Shown: positions 6,808 through 17,374, numbered from the stretch's first letter. The stretch: DNA of 64,000 nt from Anaerolineales bacterium (GCA_015075725.1 JABTTV010000001.1:3587223-3651222); one strand, 5' to 3'. The notes: generated by a model from the sequence alone, not told the origin. A program made the numbers and translations.

Positions 6808-8424
6808 ATGACGAGTCAGGAGTTAAATATTCAGGTGAAGCTAGCGATTGCTCAGATCAATACCACGTTAGGAGATTTGACCGGGAATATTCGGCGCATC
6901 CTCGACGCGGCGGATAAAGCGCGCGGGGCGGACCTGGTCGTCTTCCCTGAGATGACGGTGCCGGGATACCCGCCGCGAGACATGTTGTACGATGCTTCAT
7001 TCGTGGAGGCGGTTCAAGCCGCGACCGCGGACCTGGCAAGGCAAGCCAGGAATTTGCCGCCGCTGTTGGTGGGTTCGTTCGCGCCTTCGGGGGAGAAGCA
7101 TTATCAGCACCCGGCTTTGCATAACATTGCGTACCTAATGAAAGACGGCAAAATGCAAACGGCGCAGGTCAAGCAGTTGCTGCCGGTCTATGACGTGTTC
7201 TTCGAACCGCGCTGGTTCGTGCCGGGGAAGAAGACCCTGCCGCCCATCGAGATCGCGGGGAAGAAAATCGGTGTGATGATCTGCGAGGATATGTGGGACG
7301 AGGAATATTCGGTTCATCCCGGGGCAGATCTAAAAGCGATGGGCGCGGGGATGCTGGTGGTGATGTCTGCGGTGCCGTATCGAAAGGGGGCGATGGAAGG
7401 CAGGTTGTATCATGCGAGGAGGCAGCTGGTCTCGGGTCTCGATACATCCCGCGAGGAGCATCGCGGGACCACTCGACCCGCGGAGATTCCATTAATATTT
7501 GTCAATCTCGTCGGGGCGACGGATGAGTTGATCTTCGATGGGAGAAGTTTTGTGGCGGGCGGAGAGGAGCTGGCTGGATTCGAAGAGGAGGTGGGGATTT
7601 TGAGAGCGGATGATGAACCGCAGATCAGGGTCGATGGTCGAATGACAAAGGTCGTCGAGGAAGAGGTATTTAACGCGCTGGTATTGGGTGTGCGCGACTT
7701 TGCGCGCAAGAATGGGATGAAGAAAGCCTGCCTCGGTCTTTCGGGCGGAATTGATTCTTCAGTGGCGGCTGTCATTGCAGCGGAGGCTTTGGGGGCGGAG
7801 AACGTGACCGGTATTGCGATCCCTTCGCGGTTCACGGACCCGAGGTCAACTGAATCAGCAAGGGAGTTGGCGTGGAATTTGGGGATTAAGTTCGAACAAG
7901 TCTCATTGGAGAAAATGCATGAAGCGGCGGAACAGGTTCTGGGTCCCGACAGAAGCGGGGGAGTCTCGGGGGAGAACATCCAGGCACGGCTAAGGATGGT
8001 CATCCTGATGAGCACCGTCAACAGCGGCGGCGGTTTTCTGATCAATACGAGCAACAAGACCGAGTTGACACTGGGGTATTCGACGCTGTACGGCGATATG
8101 GCGGGGGCGATCAGCCCGTTGGGTGACCTGACGAAGATGGAGGTGGTGGGGTTGGGAAAATGGGTGAATAGTGAATGGGGAATAGGTCGGGTGATACCGG
8201 AGTTTGTGATGGAGAGAAAGCCTTCTGCCGAGTTGAAGGAAAACCAGGTGGACCCGTTCGATTATGAGGTCGTTTCGCCGCGACTGGAGCGGATGGTTTT
8301 GGCGGACGAGTCGAACGCGATGATGAAGGCGAGCGAACACAAGCGCTGGCAAATGGGGGTGGTGTTGAAGGTGAGCGAGCGGGCGTTTGGACGGGGACGG
8401 ATGGTGCCGATGACGAGGAAGTAG
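6808..8424 (+). CDS. nadE: Glutamine-dependent NAD(+) synthetase
   Basis: 538 residues in two domains. The N-terminal nitrilase-fold amidase (about 10-270) has the Glu-Lys-Cys triad: FPEMTVPGYPPRD (E47), VKQLLPVYDVFFEPRWF (K near 122) and MICEDMWDE (C159). The C-terminal synthetase has the ATP pyrophosphatase loop LGLSGGIDSS (about 309-318), INTSNKTELTLGY and KPSAEL. The enzyme converts deamido-NAD, ATP and glutamine to NAD. Residues about 208-226 (VSGLDTSREEHRGTTRPA) are encoded by a palindromic repeat inserted in frame, at a place where a surface loop is expected. The ATG at 6808 lies in an AT-rich tract of GTGAATA repeats, so the exact start is uncertain. Likely the committed last step of NAD synthesis here. 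Confidence 0.88.
   Translation: MTSQELNIQVKLAIAQINTTLGDLTGNIRRILDAADKARGADLVVFPEMTVPGYPPRDMLYDASFVEAVQAATADLARQARNLPPLLVGSFAPSGEKHYQHPALHNIAYLMKDGKMQTAQVKQLLPVYDVFFEPRWFVPGKKTLPPIEIAGKKIGVMICEDMWDEEYSVHPGADLKAMGAGMLVVMSAVPYRKGAMEGRLYHARRQLVSGLDTSREEHRGTTRPAEIPLIFVNLVGATDELIFDGRSFVAGGEELAGFEEEVGILRADDEPQIRVDGRMTKVVEEEVFNALVLGVRDFARKNGMKKACLGLSGGIDSSVAAVIAAEALGAENVTGIAIPSRFTDPRSTESARELAWNLGIKFEQVSLEKMHEAAEQVLGPDRSGGVSGENIQARLRMVILMSTVNSGGGFLINTSNKTELTLGYSTLYGDMAGAISPLGDLTKMEVVGLGKWVNSEWGIGRVIPEFVMERKPSAELKENQVDPFDYEVVSPRLERMVLADESNAMMKASEHKRWQMGVVLKVSERAFGRGRMVPMTRK
7431..7482. repeat. Interspersed palindromic repeat, copy D, inside nadE
   Basis: Outer CGGGT (7433-7437)/ACCCG (7476-7480) and inner TCCCGCGA (7447-7454)/TCGCGGGA (7461-7468). 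It includes GGTCTCGATAC as in the other copies. It keeps the nadE frame open and encodes about 18 residues. Confidence 0.6.
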
Positions 8425-8547
8425 GGGGAAGGGCGAGGATGATTTATGAATTATGAAGGATGAGGGATGAATGGAAAGTGATTCACGAATCCGTCCTTCG
8501 GCATCGTTTCACTCCGGTCTGGACGGGAATGGATTGGGACCAGCTTT

Positions 8548-9833
8548 TTATACCAGAGACTTTATCAGCAATTCAAAGACCGTGGCGCCGATCACTTCGA
8601 AGGAAACTTCCTTCAGGATACTGCTTGCAATCGCCCAATATTTCTTCTTTATCTTCGGGAGGACGCCTTTGGCGTTTTCCAGCCTGTCGCGACCGCCGCC
8701 TTTCAGCCATTCTTCGACGCTGGCGGGGGACTCTTCCTCACCCGGGGCGGTCATAATCTCGCGCAGGACCCAACGTTCGAGGCTGGTGGAGAATAGTTTG
8801 AATTCACCATCCGCCTCGACGATCAAGCCGCGTTTCGCCAATGCAAGCACATCCAAATGCGCGCGCGGATTCATCTTCTGCAAGCGTTCAGCCTGCGTAT
8901 TTTTCTTCGATGATTTTTCCTGCTGCAATGCCAGAATGCCAAGCAGGGTGATCTTCTCGCTTTCGGTGCAGTGACCCCACAGGTAACTAAAGTGCGGGTC
9001 GGCTTGCTGATCGAAATCTGCCACGGCGCGTTCGAAGAGCGGACGCGCGCTCAAGCCCTGCGCCTTTGCGTCCACCAGATAATGGCCGGCAATTTGAAGG
9101 AAGAAGGGTTGCCCGCCACCGAGGCGCAGGATGAACTCACGCTCCTCAGGAGAGAATGTTCCCTCGAGGCTGGACAAGTATCCATCCACAAGAGAGGCAG
9201 CATCTTGAATGGGGAAGGGGCGCAGGACGACATTGGCAAAGATGTTGAAGAAGGGCGAACCTTTGATCTCGTCGGAGTGACATAAGTCAACGAGTTCACG
9301 GCGGGTGGCGGGTAAAAGTGCGACACCGTGATGAATGGCAAGCGCACGCAGGCCGCCAAAGAAATCGCCCTTGAAGTTCGGGTTTTGGGTGACGTGTTCG
9401 AACTCATCGAGCATGAGGACGATGGTCAAGCCCTTATCCTGCGAGGCTTCGAAGAGGTCTTCGAGGTCGAAGAGGTCGAAGGATTCCTGTTTGCCCAACT
9501 CCTCGATGGCGGGTTTGAGGCTTTCCTCGCAAATGGAACGCGACATTTTTTGAGGACGCGCTGCCAGAAACGCACCGGGGTGATATCGGTGAGACCCTGA
9601 AAATCGACATAGACCATGCAAAACTTATCGGGAGTGAGCCCAAGCTTCGCGCCAATCTCAGGATCGGATAGGTGATACAGAAGCGATGTCTTACCGATGC
9701 GCCTCTCACCGATTATCGAAGTGGATTCGTGTGCGGAAGAGAGCAGGCGGTTCGTGATCTGACGCAGGTCCGCCTCGCGCCCGTAAAAGCGGGCAGGGTC
9801 TTTGATGGGGTTGCCGAAGGTGAAAGGGTTCAT
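8548..9833 (-). pseudogene. AAA/STAND-type ATPase, split by a one-base frameshift
   Basis: The first frame begins MNPFTFGNPIKDPARFYGRE at 9833 and has a Walker A motif, GERRIGKTSLLYHL. At RVLKK it loses phase. The second frame picks up immediately with MSRSICEESLKPAIEEL, then Walker B (LTIVLMLDEFEHV), a region resembling the arginine-sensor/lid, and a winged-helix-like C-terminus ending LLIKSLV. The junction is a run of six A on the coding strand (9546-9551); one more A would restore a continuous protein of about 428 residues. It may be a genuine pseudogene, a sequencing error, or a programmed slip. It follows the 1746-residue paralogous gene by 19 bp. It lacks the TPR and membrane parts of its larger neighbours. 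Confidence 0.7.
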
Positions 9834-9852
9834 GGTGACTCCGTATGCCAGA

Positions 9853-12800
9853 TCATGGTGATAGATCTGTGATATCCCATATTTTGAGGTTGTCAATCAG
9901 CACCTGCAAATTGTCACCGTGATCATCGCACACAAGAAAATAAAAAGTCCCTTGACTTGATGAAGTATCTGCCTGCGCGATGACCAACTTCCCGTTGATG
10001 TAGATAGCCAGTTGGTTCTGCCGGGCAATCAACGTCAGATGTTTGGGGGTATTCCATGATTGGAAGGATGATGCTGGAACTTCGGTATAAAGCAGATCAG
10101 TATGGGTGCCGTTAATGTTTTTATGAAACCCAACCAGCCCCATTGGAAAAATATTCACTCCAAAATGGGAAGTGCCATCATCCCGAAAAATTATAGTTGC
10201 TGATCCTTTCCCCTGATTGATAAATCCCGCATCCATTTCCAGGAAAAAGTCTGAAAACACCGGATCAGTCGGAAGACTCGCGCCATAACAGATATCCTTG
10301 GCGGAAATGAAGTATTCGCCATCCAGATAGCGGACTTCGTTGCCGGTGGAGTTCTGTTCGATAGTCCAGCCGCTGGAAGGATCGCTGAAATCATCTTCAT
10401 AGTCCGGCGTTTTGCCTGCAACCCAAGCCAGCGCAGACCCGAAGAAAGACTTAGTCCCGGTTGCGGTTGTCGCAGCAGAGAAATCCACCCCGCTCAAGTC
10501 CCAAAACTTGTAATTGTCGAATTCGCACGTGACTGTGGAAAACGCTCGGAAAGTCGCATATGTATACACAGTGCTCCCTTCAGGGTCAAGTGCAGTGAAT
10601 GCCAATTCATCATTAATAAAAAGGGAGAACCGATCATCGAGAACGAATAACGTGACAGCGTTAGATATTGAAGGATCAAATTTGCCCGATCCAATGATTA
10701 AATCATCAGGATCCTTTGGGTGAACCACCCTGACCTGACCGCTTGGCCGGAAATTGACACTAAAATAAGTATCAGTGCTGCCGACAACCAAGGAGCAACC
10801 GGCATCATCCAAAGATTCCAAAAGCTGTGTCTCAAACTCAAAAGCAAATCTTTTTGAGTTAAATTCGAAGTTATCCAGGGGCACAAATGTGTTAATATCA
10901 CTGTCAGTGCTTAAAACCAACTTCCCGTTCTCCACTTTAGCATTCTCCACCGGATCCCCAAAATCCCAGGCATCGAAACTCGTCTGGTAAAGCGGCTCTT
11001 CGCTCTGGATGGCAGCCAGCGCAATTCTGACCGCCGAATCCACCTCGCCCATGTCCCAGATCTTGAAGTTGTCATATTCGCACCCAATTCCAGAACTGGC
11101 TGATAAAGACTGATGAACATACATGGCGCTCCCATCTGGGTCGATGGCGGTGTATGCCAACCGACCATCAATGAAAACGGCAATTTGATCTCCAAGGATG
11201 AACAGCGTGACATTGTTCTCTATTTCGATATCGTACCTGCTCTCAGCCAGCACCTCATGAACCCCCCCGCCAACATGGTGGGATAGAGCAGCCCGTCCAT
11301 CCGCATGAAATTCAACGCTGATTGCCCTGTAGGCATCGCCAGGGACGCCGTCGCCTGTTTCAAAGATACAATGACCTTCGGGGCTGGATTCTGTGACATG
11401 GAGGTTAAATTCAGCCGCGAATCCATCGGAAACAAGATCGTATACAGGCACGGCTGTATGTTCTTGCCCTTCACTCGGGACAACCAGTTTTCCGGCGACG
11501 ATCCCTGCGTTATGCTCAGGTTCACCAAACTCCCAGGCATCGAAACTGGTCTGGTAGAGCGGCTGCTCATTTTGGGTTGCTGCTAGCGCAGTTTTGAAGG
11601 CTGAGTCCATATCCCTCAAGTCCCAATACTTGAAGTTGTCAAATTCACAAACTGCCTGATTGTATGCGGCGAAACCATTTGTGACATACACCACGCTCCC
11701 GGCATAATCCAGGGCGGAATATGCCAACTGCCCATTAATAAAGGCGGTGATGTGATCCCCCAACACGACGAGCGTGATCGTGTTGGACCTCGTTTTGTCA
11801 AACGATGCTGCAGCCAGGCGTACATCCAAGCCCGATTCAGGCACATATCTTGCCAGGACTGCCGAGCCTTCTGGATAGAATTCCATGGTGAAGCCCCTAT
11901 ACGACCCACCGGGGGGAACGCCATTCCCTGCCCCATAGAAGCAATTCCCGTTTATTAAGGCGGACATACCAATATCAAATTCAACCACGAAGTTATCTGA
12001 GGGATATGTGTTCAGAGCAAAATGCACCCCATTTTCATCCCTGCCTGTGAGCATTAATTTCCCATTCACAAGCGCGGCATTGGGGTCTGTTTCTTCAGTG
12101 TCCCAGTCATCGAAGTTGGTCTGGTAAAGCGGGTCTTCGTTCTGGATGGTATCGAGCGCAGACTGGATGGCAGGATCAAGGGCGGAAATTACTGTTGAAG
12201 CCGGCTGTGCGGCGCTGGTAGGCGTCTTTGTGTTGTCCGTGGTCACGGCGGGCATGGCAGGCAAGCCGGTCCGAGCGACCCAAACAACCAGCGCGCCAAC
12301 GCCAAGCGCAAGACCCGCCAGCAACCCGCCGACGAGCCAGCTTTTCTTGAAGACGATCTTCGAGGTTTTGGAGCCGGACCGGCGCAGGCGGACCGCCTCA
12401 GCAAGCAGGTCTGTGGTGTCTTTATATTCCGCATCCTCCGCCACGATGCGTTTGAAAAGTTCTATGGCTTTCTCGTAATTCCTACCGGCGTGCGCAGATG
12501 CGGCGTCGACATAAAGAGACGCCAGGGTTTGCGCCTTTTTAACCGCCGCGATCTCAGCCTGCGCCTTTTCGCGGTCGGCGGGCAGAAGGGCGAGGTATTC
12601 ATTCCATGCCGCCAGGGCTTCATCGAATTTTTCCGCTTTCAGCAGGGATTGTGCCAGGGTTTCAAGCCCGCCCAGCCTACTCTCGCGTTCGAGCATTTTG
12701 ATCTCCGCCAGCTTTTGGATGAATTCAGGATTGTCCGGCTCGTTGAGCAGCACTTCCTGAAGCGAGGCGGCGGCGGTTTCCCACTTGCCCGCCTGTGCGG

Positions 12801-15093
12801 CGCTTTCCGCCAGACGAAGAGCGGCCTGCAAGCGTGACTCCCGCCTGGCTTTGCGCGCCTCCGCCAGTTTGGTTTTCAGCGTTTCATTCTCCGGCTCGGC
12901 GGCAAGGCCGTCATTGAGCACTTCGATGGCCTCGTCCCAGCGGCCTGCGCTGATGGCAGACTCGGCGCGCGCCAGACGGGCGTTCAGTTCGGCCGTGCGA
13001 CGCTCGGCACGCACCTGACCAGCCCTGGCCTGCATCACTGCGTTGTCCGGTTCCAACCGCAAGGCTTCGTTCAGGGCGCTCAGGGCTGCATCCCAATTGC
13101 GGTCTGCCACGGCATGATCGACGCGTTCGAGAACCGCTTTCTGCCAGGCAGTGTGCCTGGCTTCGACCAGATCCGCGATGCGTTTTTGGACGGCTGTGTC
13201 ATCGGGCTTTAATTGAAGATATTCGTTCAAGCCACCGATGGCGGCGTCCCAGCGTTCCGTTTTTTCGGCGGCGGCGACCTTCGACAAGAGGGCATCAAGC
13301 CGTTCGCGCAACTGACTCTGGTTAATGGTCTCGATCCGCTTCAGGATGGAGGCATCGCCGGGCGCGATCTCCAACGCGGCGTTCAAGGCTTCGACGGCTT
13401 TCGCCCAATTGCGCGCGGCGGCTTCCTTCTCGGACCTCGAAATCTGATCTGCCAAAACCTTGGCATTTTTCTCGGCGCGTACTTTTTCCGAACGGGCGAT
13501 CAGTGCCTGATCTTCAGGCGTGAACTTGAGCGCCTCGGCAAAGGCAGACAAGGCCTCCTCGTCCCGACCGCCTGCGAGGGCTTTTTCGGCACGCTGGCGG
13601 CTCAACTCGGCCATGCGCCCGCGCGCTTCGAGATGTTCGGCATTAATAGCCAGCACACGCTGATAGGAAAGCACTGCGTCTTTTACGCGTCCGCGTTTCA
13701 TCGCCGCATCGCCGAGGGCGAGGTGCGCATCACAGAGGCCGGAACGCGAGGCTACGTCTTCATCGTCGATGGTGAGGGCTTTTTCGAATTCGGCGATGGC
13801 TTGTTCCAAATGTCCCTGCACGGCGTAGGTCAGCGCAATATTGACCTGCGCCTGAAGATTATCGGATGCAACGGAGAGCGCCTGGCGGAAGAATTCAATG
13901 GCTTTTTCGGGTTGGCCGCCATCGCGGAATTCCAAGCCGATCTCGATGAAGCGGTTGGCGATGGGGTTGGACTCGGTCAGTTCCTCGCGGACCTGTTCGA
14001 TGGGGCGGTTCTTTTGCAGCCAGATGTGCAATAGGTGGATAACGAAGCGGTTTTGCGGGGTAAGGACATCCTTCTCGCGCAAGCGGAGAAGGCCGGAAGT
14101 GAGATCGGTCTCACTGAAGCGGACATGGTTCCTGCGCAGGAACTCGGCAAGGGTGCGGTTGTCGGTCTTCTCCAACTGCACCAGCGCGGCGAGACTCCAT
14201 TTTTCGATGTCGGAGGCTTCGTCCCAGACGAATTTGAGATTGACAGTGCCGCGTTCGACAACATCATCGAGTACGGATTCGACATCCGCGACGGCGATCT
14301 TGCGCTGTTCGGTGCGCTGACAACGAGCGAAGAGTTCGTGGCAGGTGAGCTGGGTGAAGTAGGGGTGCCCCGACGCGATCTGGTAGATACGGTCGACCGC
14401 AGGGCGCTCGTATTCGATCACGCCTGCGACGGGACGCGTGACCAGATGGTCAGTCTGTTCTTCGCTGAGGAAACTGATCTTTTTGTAGAGGGCGGTCTTG
14501 AAAAAGTCGGTGTAGGCGGCCTGCATGTTCTCGAGCTTGCGGCCCGAGGAGCCAATGGAGAAGATGAAGTTGAGGTTGGGATGCCCCATCAGACGACGCA
14601 GATGATCGATGAGCGGGCGCGCCAACTCCTCCCTGACCTCGCTTTCCTCGAGGTTGTCGAACTCGTCAAACGTGAGAAGGAGCGTGTCGCTGCCGAGGTG
14701 CGCCTGCAGGCTGGTGAGGAATTGGTTCTCAAAGAATTCGGGATCGGTTGTGAAGGATTCTTTTGGAGGGGGAGGGACTTCGATAGCGCGTTCCTGTTTG
14801 AGGACGCGCACGATCTCGCGCGCCAGCCACCACAAAAAATGATCTAGGGTTGTATGGGTGCGACCTTGAAGATCAAAGAAGACGGGGATGTAACGATGGG
14901 GGAGGCGATTGCTTAATTGCTTTAGAACGGAGGTTTTGCCGACGCGGCGTTGCCCGTGAAGGACGAGGATGTGGTCGGCATACTGCCCAGCGATGCTGTT
15001 CTCGATCCATTGAAAAATGTCCTCACGACCGAAGAACATGCGCTGTTCGGTGACGGGTGCCCCCGCAATATAGGGATTGATTATTTCACCCAC
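9853..15093 (-). CDS. Giant AAA/STAND ATPase-TPR-transmembrane protein with four LamG-like ectodomains
   Basis: 1746 residues from a GTG at 15093 with ribosome site GGGAGGG 7 bp upstream. Domain order: STAND/AAA ATPase (about 5-330) opening with NPYIAGAPVTEQRMFFGRE, Walker A HGQRRVGKTSVLKQL, Walker B LLLTFDEFDNLEE and sensor GSSGRKLENM; TPR and degenerate TPR units (about 360-895); one membrane helix (about 917-942, VGGLLAGLALGVGALVVWVA); then four beta-sandwich repeats starting near 988, 1176, 1368 and 1564, each opening (P)xYQTxFDxW or similar and containing VEFDI, DHITAFINGQLAY and CEFDNFKYWD. These resemble concanavalin/LamG-type folds. Predicted topology is a cytoplasmic ATPase and outside carbohydrate- or ligand-binding repeats. 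It looks like a transmembrane sensor, but the ligand is unknown. It shares its N-terminal half with the gene at 20404-24714. Confidence 0.75.
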   Translation of the reverse strand: MGEIINPYIAGAPVTEQRMFFGREDIFQWIENSIAGQYADHILVLHGQRRVGKTSVLKQLSNRLPHRYIPVFFDLQGRTHTTLDHFLWWLAREIVRVLKQERAIEVPPPPKESFTTDPEFFENQFLTSLQAHLGSDTLLLTFDEFDNLEESEVREELARPLIDHLRRLMGHPNLNFIFSIGSSGRKLENMQAAYTDFFKTALYKKISFLSEEQTDHLVTRPVAGVIEYERPAVDRIYQIASGHPYFTQLTCHELFARCQRTEQRKIAVADVESVLDDVVERGTVNLKFVWDEASDIEKWSLAALVQLEKTDNRTLAEFLRRNHVRFSETDLTSGLLRLREKDVLTPQNRFVIHLLHIWLQKNRPIEQVREELTESNPIANRFIEIGLEFRDGGQPEKAIEFFRQALSVASDNLQAQVNIALTYAVQGHLEQAIAEFEKALTIDDEDVASRSGLCDAHLALGDAAMKRGRVKDAVLSYQRVLAINAEHLEARGRMAELSRQRAEKALAGGRDEEALSAFAEALKFTPEDQALIARSEKVRAEKNAKVLADQISRSEKEAAARNWAKAVEALNAALEIAPGDASILKRIETINQSQLRERLDALLSKVAAAEKTERWDAAIGGLNEYLQLKPDDTAVQKRIADLVEARHTAWQKAVLERVDHAVADRNWDAALSALNEALRLEPDNAVMQARAGQVRAERRTAELNARLARAESAISAGRWDEAIEVLNDGLAAEPENETLKTKLAEARKARRESRLQAALRLAESAAQAGKWETAAASLQEVLLNEPDNPEFIQKLAEIKMLERESRLGGLETLAQSLLKAEKFDEALAAWNEYLALLPADREKAQAEIAAVKKAQTLASLYVDAASAHAGRNYEKAIELFKRIVAEDAEYKDTTDLLAEAVRLRRSGSKTSKIVFKKSWLVGGLLAGLALGVGALVVWVARTGLPAMPAVTTDNTKTPTSAAQPASTVISALDPAIQSALDTIQNEDPLYQTNFDDWDTEETDPNAALVNGKLMLTGRDENGVHFALNTYPSDNFVVEFDIGMSALINGNCFYGAGNGVPPGGSYRGFTMEFYPEGSAVLARYVPESGLDVRLAAASFDKTRSNTITLVVLGDHITAFINGQLAYSALDYAGSVVYVTNGFAAYNQAVCEFDNFKYWDLRDMDSAFKTALAATQNEQPLYQTSFDAWEFGEPEHNAGIVAGKLVVPSEGQEHTAVPVYDLVSDGFAAEFNLHVTESSPEGHCIFETGDGVPGDAYRAISVEFHADGRAALSHHVGGGVHEVLAESRYDIEIENNVTLFILGDQIAVFIDGRLAYTAIDPDGSAMYVHQSLSASSGIGCEYDNFKIWDMGEVDSAVRIALAAIQSEEPLYQTSFDAWDFGDPVENAKVENGKLVLSTDSDINTFVPLDNFEFNSKRFAFEFETQLLESLDDAGCSLVVGSTDTYFSVNFRPSGQVRVVHPKDPDDLIIGSGKFDPSISNAVTLFVLDDRFSLFINDELAFTALDPEGSTVYTYATFRAFSTVTCEFDNYKFWDLSGVDFSAATTATGTKSFFGSALAWVAGKTPDYEDDFSDPSSGWTIEQNSTGNEVRYLDGEYFISAKDICYGASLPTDPVFSDFFLEMDAGFINQGKGSATIIFRDDGTSHFGVNIFPMGLVGFHKNINGTHTDLLYTEVPASSFQSWNTPKHLTLIARQNQLAIYINGKLVIAQADTSSSQGTFYFLVCDDHGDNLQVLIDNLKIWDITDLSP

Positions 15094-15214
15094 GAAGACG
15101 TCCCTCCCACGAGACGACGTGCCATTCTTATTGTGGCATATTTAGGCGGCGGATACAAGTGAGGAATTGTATTTGAATTATGAAGAATGAAGGTGTGCAC
15201 TCCCCACGATGACA

Positions 15215-17374
15215 TTATTTGCCCCCCAATTTGAATACTCCATACGGCGTGGCAGCGTAGACGTTGCTGTCCTTATCCACCACAATTGAGTAGACCACCG
15301 TCGCACCGAGCAAGCCGTCACTGATTTCACTCCATGTTTTACCGCCATCGAAGGAGACGTACGCGCCGCTGTCTGTCCCGGCATAAATCGTGTCGGAATT
15401 ATTTGGATTGAAAGCAACGGAATTCATGCTTGTATTTGGAGCCGTTGCAAATATTTCTGTGGTGTCGCAACTATCATGCGATTCGAGCATTATCCCATCG
15501 TCGATTACGAAGACGTGATCTCCATCGCTGGGATCAATCATCATTGGGCGGTATTTATCAATAAATTGCAGGGTCGAGCCGTAGCAGGTTTTTATTCCTG
15601 CGGGGGGGTCCAGTTTTTTCCACGTGTCACCATAATCATTGGATTCATAATAATATTTTTCCTGAAAATCGGGATTAACACTGGTTTGATAAAAGGGGTC
15701 TTTGCCAAACGCGTATAAATGCCCCGTTTGGCTGTTGTGCGCAACAATGGTTTCGATCACCGGTGGAATTAAGATTTTGCGCCATGACCTTCCTCCATCT
15801 TGTGAACGCCACATCCACCCCATCCAAGTCTCCCCTGTCCACCAGTAATTTGTACTCAGGCGGTACATGGTTGACCCATACACATCCATTATCAAATAGC
15901 AGCCCATTTCGGTCACAAAATCCCATGCAGTTCCGCCATTTGTTGAAAGATAGAGCGAGTGCATAAGGTCGTGTTTTCCAGCTGTAAATTCCCCTTTGCA
16001 ATTCCCTGGCAAAAGAAAAAGAGTTCGCTCATTTCCTTGACCCGCTACCAAATCAAGAATGGTATTTCCCAACCCGTTGCTTGCCTGCCCCCACGTTGTT
16101 CCTCCATCCCTCGACAGCGCAATGCCTTTTCCGGCAACATAGATGGTATTCGGATCGTGAGGCGAAATTGTGATCACGGGAACTTCTGCAACATAGTCCT
16201 CCCATGTGAAAGCATCCCCCCAAATATCCGGTTTTCCAAGCCTTTCCTCTTGTTGCCCATCCGGCTTGGACCTGCACAAGAATGGAAGAAATGGCTCCCA
16301 GCAACGATAATAGACGAAACCCGCCAAGGGAGGGGTTTCCCATAGGGGACCATACTCTAATACAATGTTTCCATTCTCCTGCCGGACGAGGAGCCAACTC
16401 ATTTCCTCGACGAGGTAAGACGCCCATCCCCATTCATAACCGGGTGGAATTTCCAGCTTTTGAAGCAGCACCCATGTGCGCCCACCGTCATCGGATTCGT
16501 AAATGCCCGGCTGACATTCCGCCTCTCCTGCGGATATGAAGAGAGTCTTGTCATCAGAGGGATGGATCGCCCACGCAAAAATCCTACCGGGACAGCCTGC
16601 TTGCGAAGAATAGACTGCTTTCCATGTTTTTCCACCATCTGTTGATTCGTAAATATTATCAGCATCACGCGTATAAAGATGGGAGGTATTCATAGGATCG
16701 ATCAGCACATGAGTTCCCTCGCCAATAGCTGTCCAAATTTCGCCGCCGTCATGGGACTTGAAGATCCCAGCCTTTGTCCCTACATAAACAATGCCCGGGT
16801 TTTGGAGGTCAATTGAAATTGATGCAACTTGTGTGTTGGTTAAACCACGGTGCGACGGATACCAGGAGAGCCCGCCATCAATGGATTTGTAAATTCCCGC
16901 ATTTTCCATGCCTGCATAGAGCACATCCGGATCTTTGGGGTCAATTGCGAAGGCAGTGACCCTGTCGCGAGGCAATTCCTGCCCCAGCCAGAGGCGCTTC
17001 CATGACAGCGGGATTGGGGTGGGGGAGGGTATGGCAGTTTCGGTTGGGATTCCCATTTCTGTTGGCAGAATCATTGTCGGTAGGCTGGCTGCCGGTGTTG
17101 CTTCCACGGTCCTATAAAATCCATGCAAGCGTGGGGTAATAAAGAATCCAAGCACAATCAAAGTTACCAACCCCAACGCGCTCCACAAGAACGGATGGTT
17201 GTACCATCTGCGCCTCCGCAGCTTGACCGTCTCTGCCAGCAGGCGGGAGACATCCTTGTACTCATGATCTTCAAGGAGGATTTGCTTGAGGAGTTCGGCA
17301 GCGCGGTCATAGTCTCTGGCTTTTAAAGCGGACTCGGCTTCCCGGTATAACGCCTCCAAATCATGTTCAGCCAT
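15215..17374 (-). CDS. TPR-membrane anchor-Asp-box propeller protein
   Basis: 719 residues. The N-terminus is a short TPR-like helical segment (AESALKARDYDRAAELLKQI) and a basic stretch VKLRRRRWYN, then one membrane helix (about 60-80). After a Pro/Thr-rich linker comes a long array of Asp-box/BNR units (SIDGGLSW, SHDGGEIW, STDGGKTW, SFDGGKTW), the sortilin-like or YCF48-like beta-propeller pattern, ending AATPYGVFKLGGK. The start ATG overlaps the stop of the upstream paralogue by one base (TAATG), so the genes are cotranslated. The basic residues before the helix suggest the propeller is outside the cell. It lacks the ATPase domain, so it may be the sensor-only partner of the large ATPase paralogues. 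Function unknown. Confidence 0.7.
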   Translation of the reverse strand: MAEHDLEALYREAESALKARDYDRAAELLKQILLEDHEYKDVSRLLAETVKLRRRRWYNHPFLWSALGLVTLIVLGFFITPRLHGFYRTVEATPAASLPTMILPTEMGIPTETAIPSPTPIPLSWKRLWLGQELPRDRVTAFAIDPKDPDVLYAGMENAGIYKSIDGGLSWYPSHRGLTNTQVASISIDLQNPGIVYVGTKAGIFKSHDGGEIWTAIGEGTHVLIDPMNTSHLYTRDADNIYESTDGGKTWKAVYSSQAGCPGRIFAWAIHPSDDKTLFISAGEAECQPGIYESDDGGRTWVLLQKLEIPPGYEWGWASYLVEEMSWLLVRQENGNIVLEYGPLWETPPLAGFVYYRCWEPFLPFLCRSKPDGQQEERLGKPDIWGDAFTWEDYVAEVPVITISPHDPNTIYVAGKGIALSRDGGTTWGQASNGLGNTILDLVAGQGNERTLFLLPGNCKGEFTAGKHDLMHSLYLSTNGGTAWDFVTEMGCYLIMDVYGSTMYRLSTNYWWTGETWMGWMWRSQDGGRSWRKILIPPVIETIVAHNSQTGHLYAFGKDPFYQTSVNPDFQEKYYYESNDYGDTWKKLDPPAGIKTCYGSTLQFIDKYRPMMIDPSDGDHVFVIDDGIMLESHDSCDTTEIFATAPNTSMNSVAFNPNNSDTIYAGTDSGAYVSFDGGKTWSEISDGLLGATVVYSIVVDKDSNVYAATPYGVFKLGGK

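Noticed and set aside
13213..14847. Long plus-strand frames opposite the 1746-residue gene
   Set aside because: They mirror the sense codons of TPR and ATPase sequence with no recognisable domain and no ribosome site.
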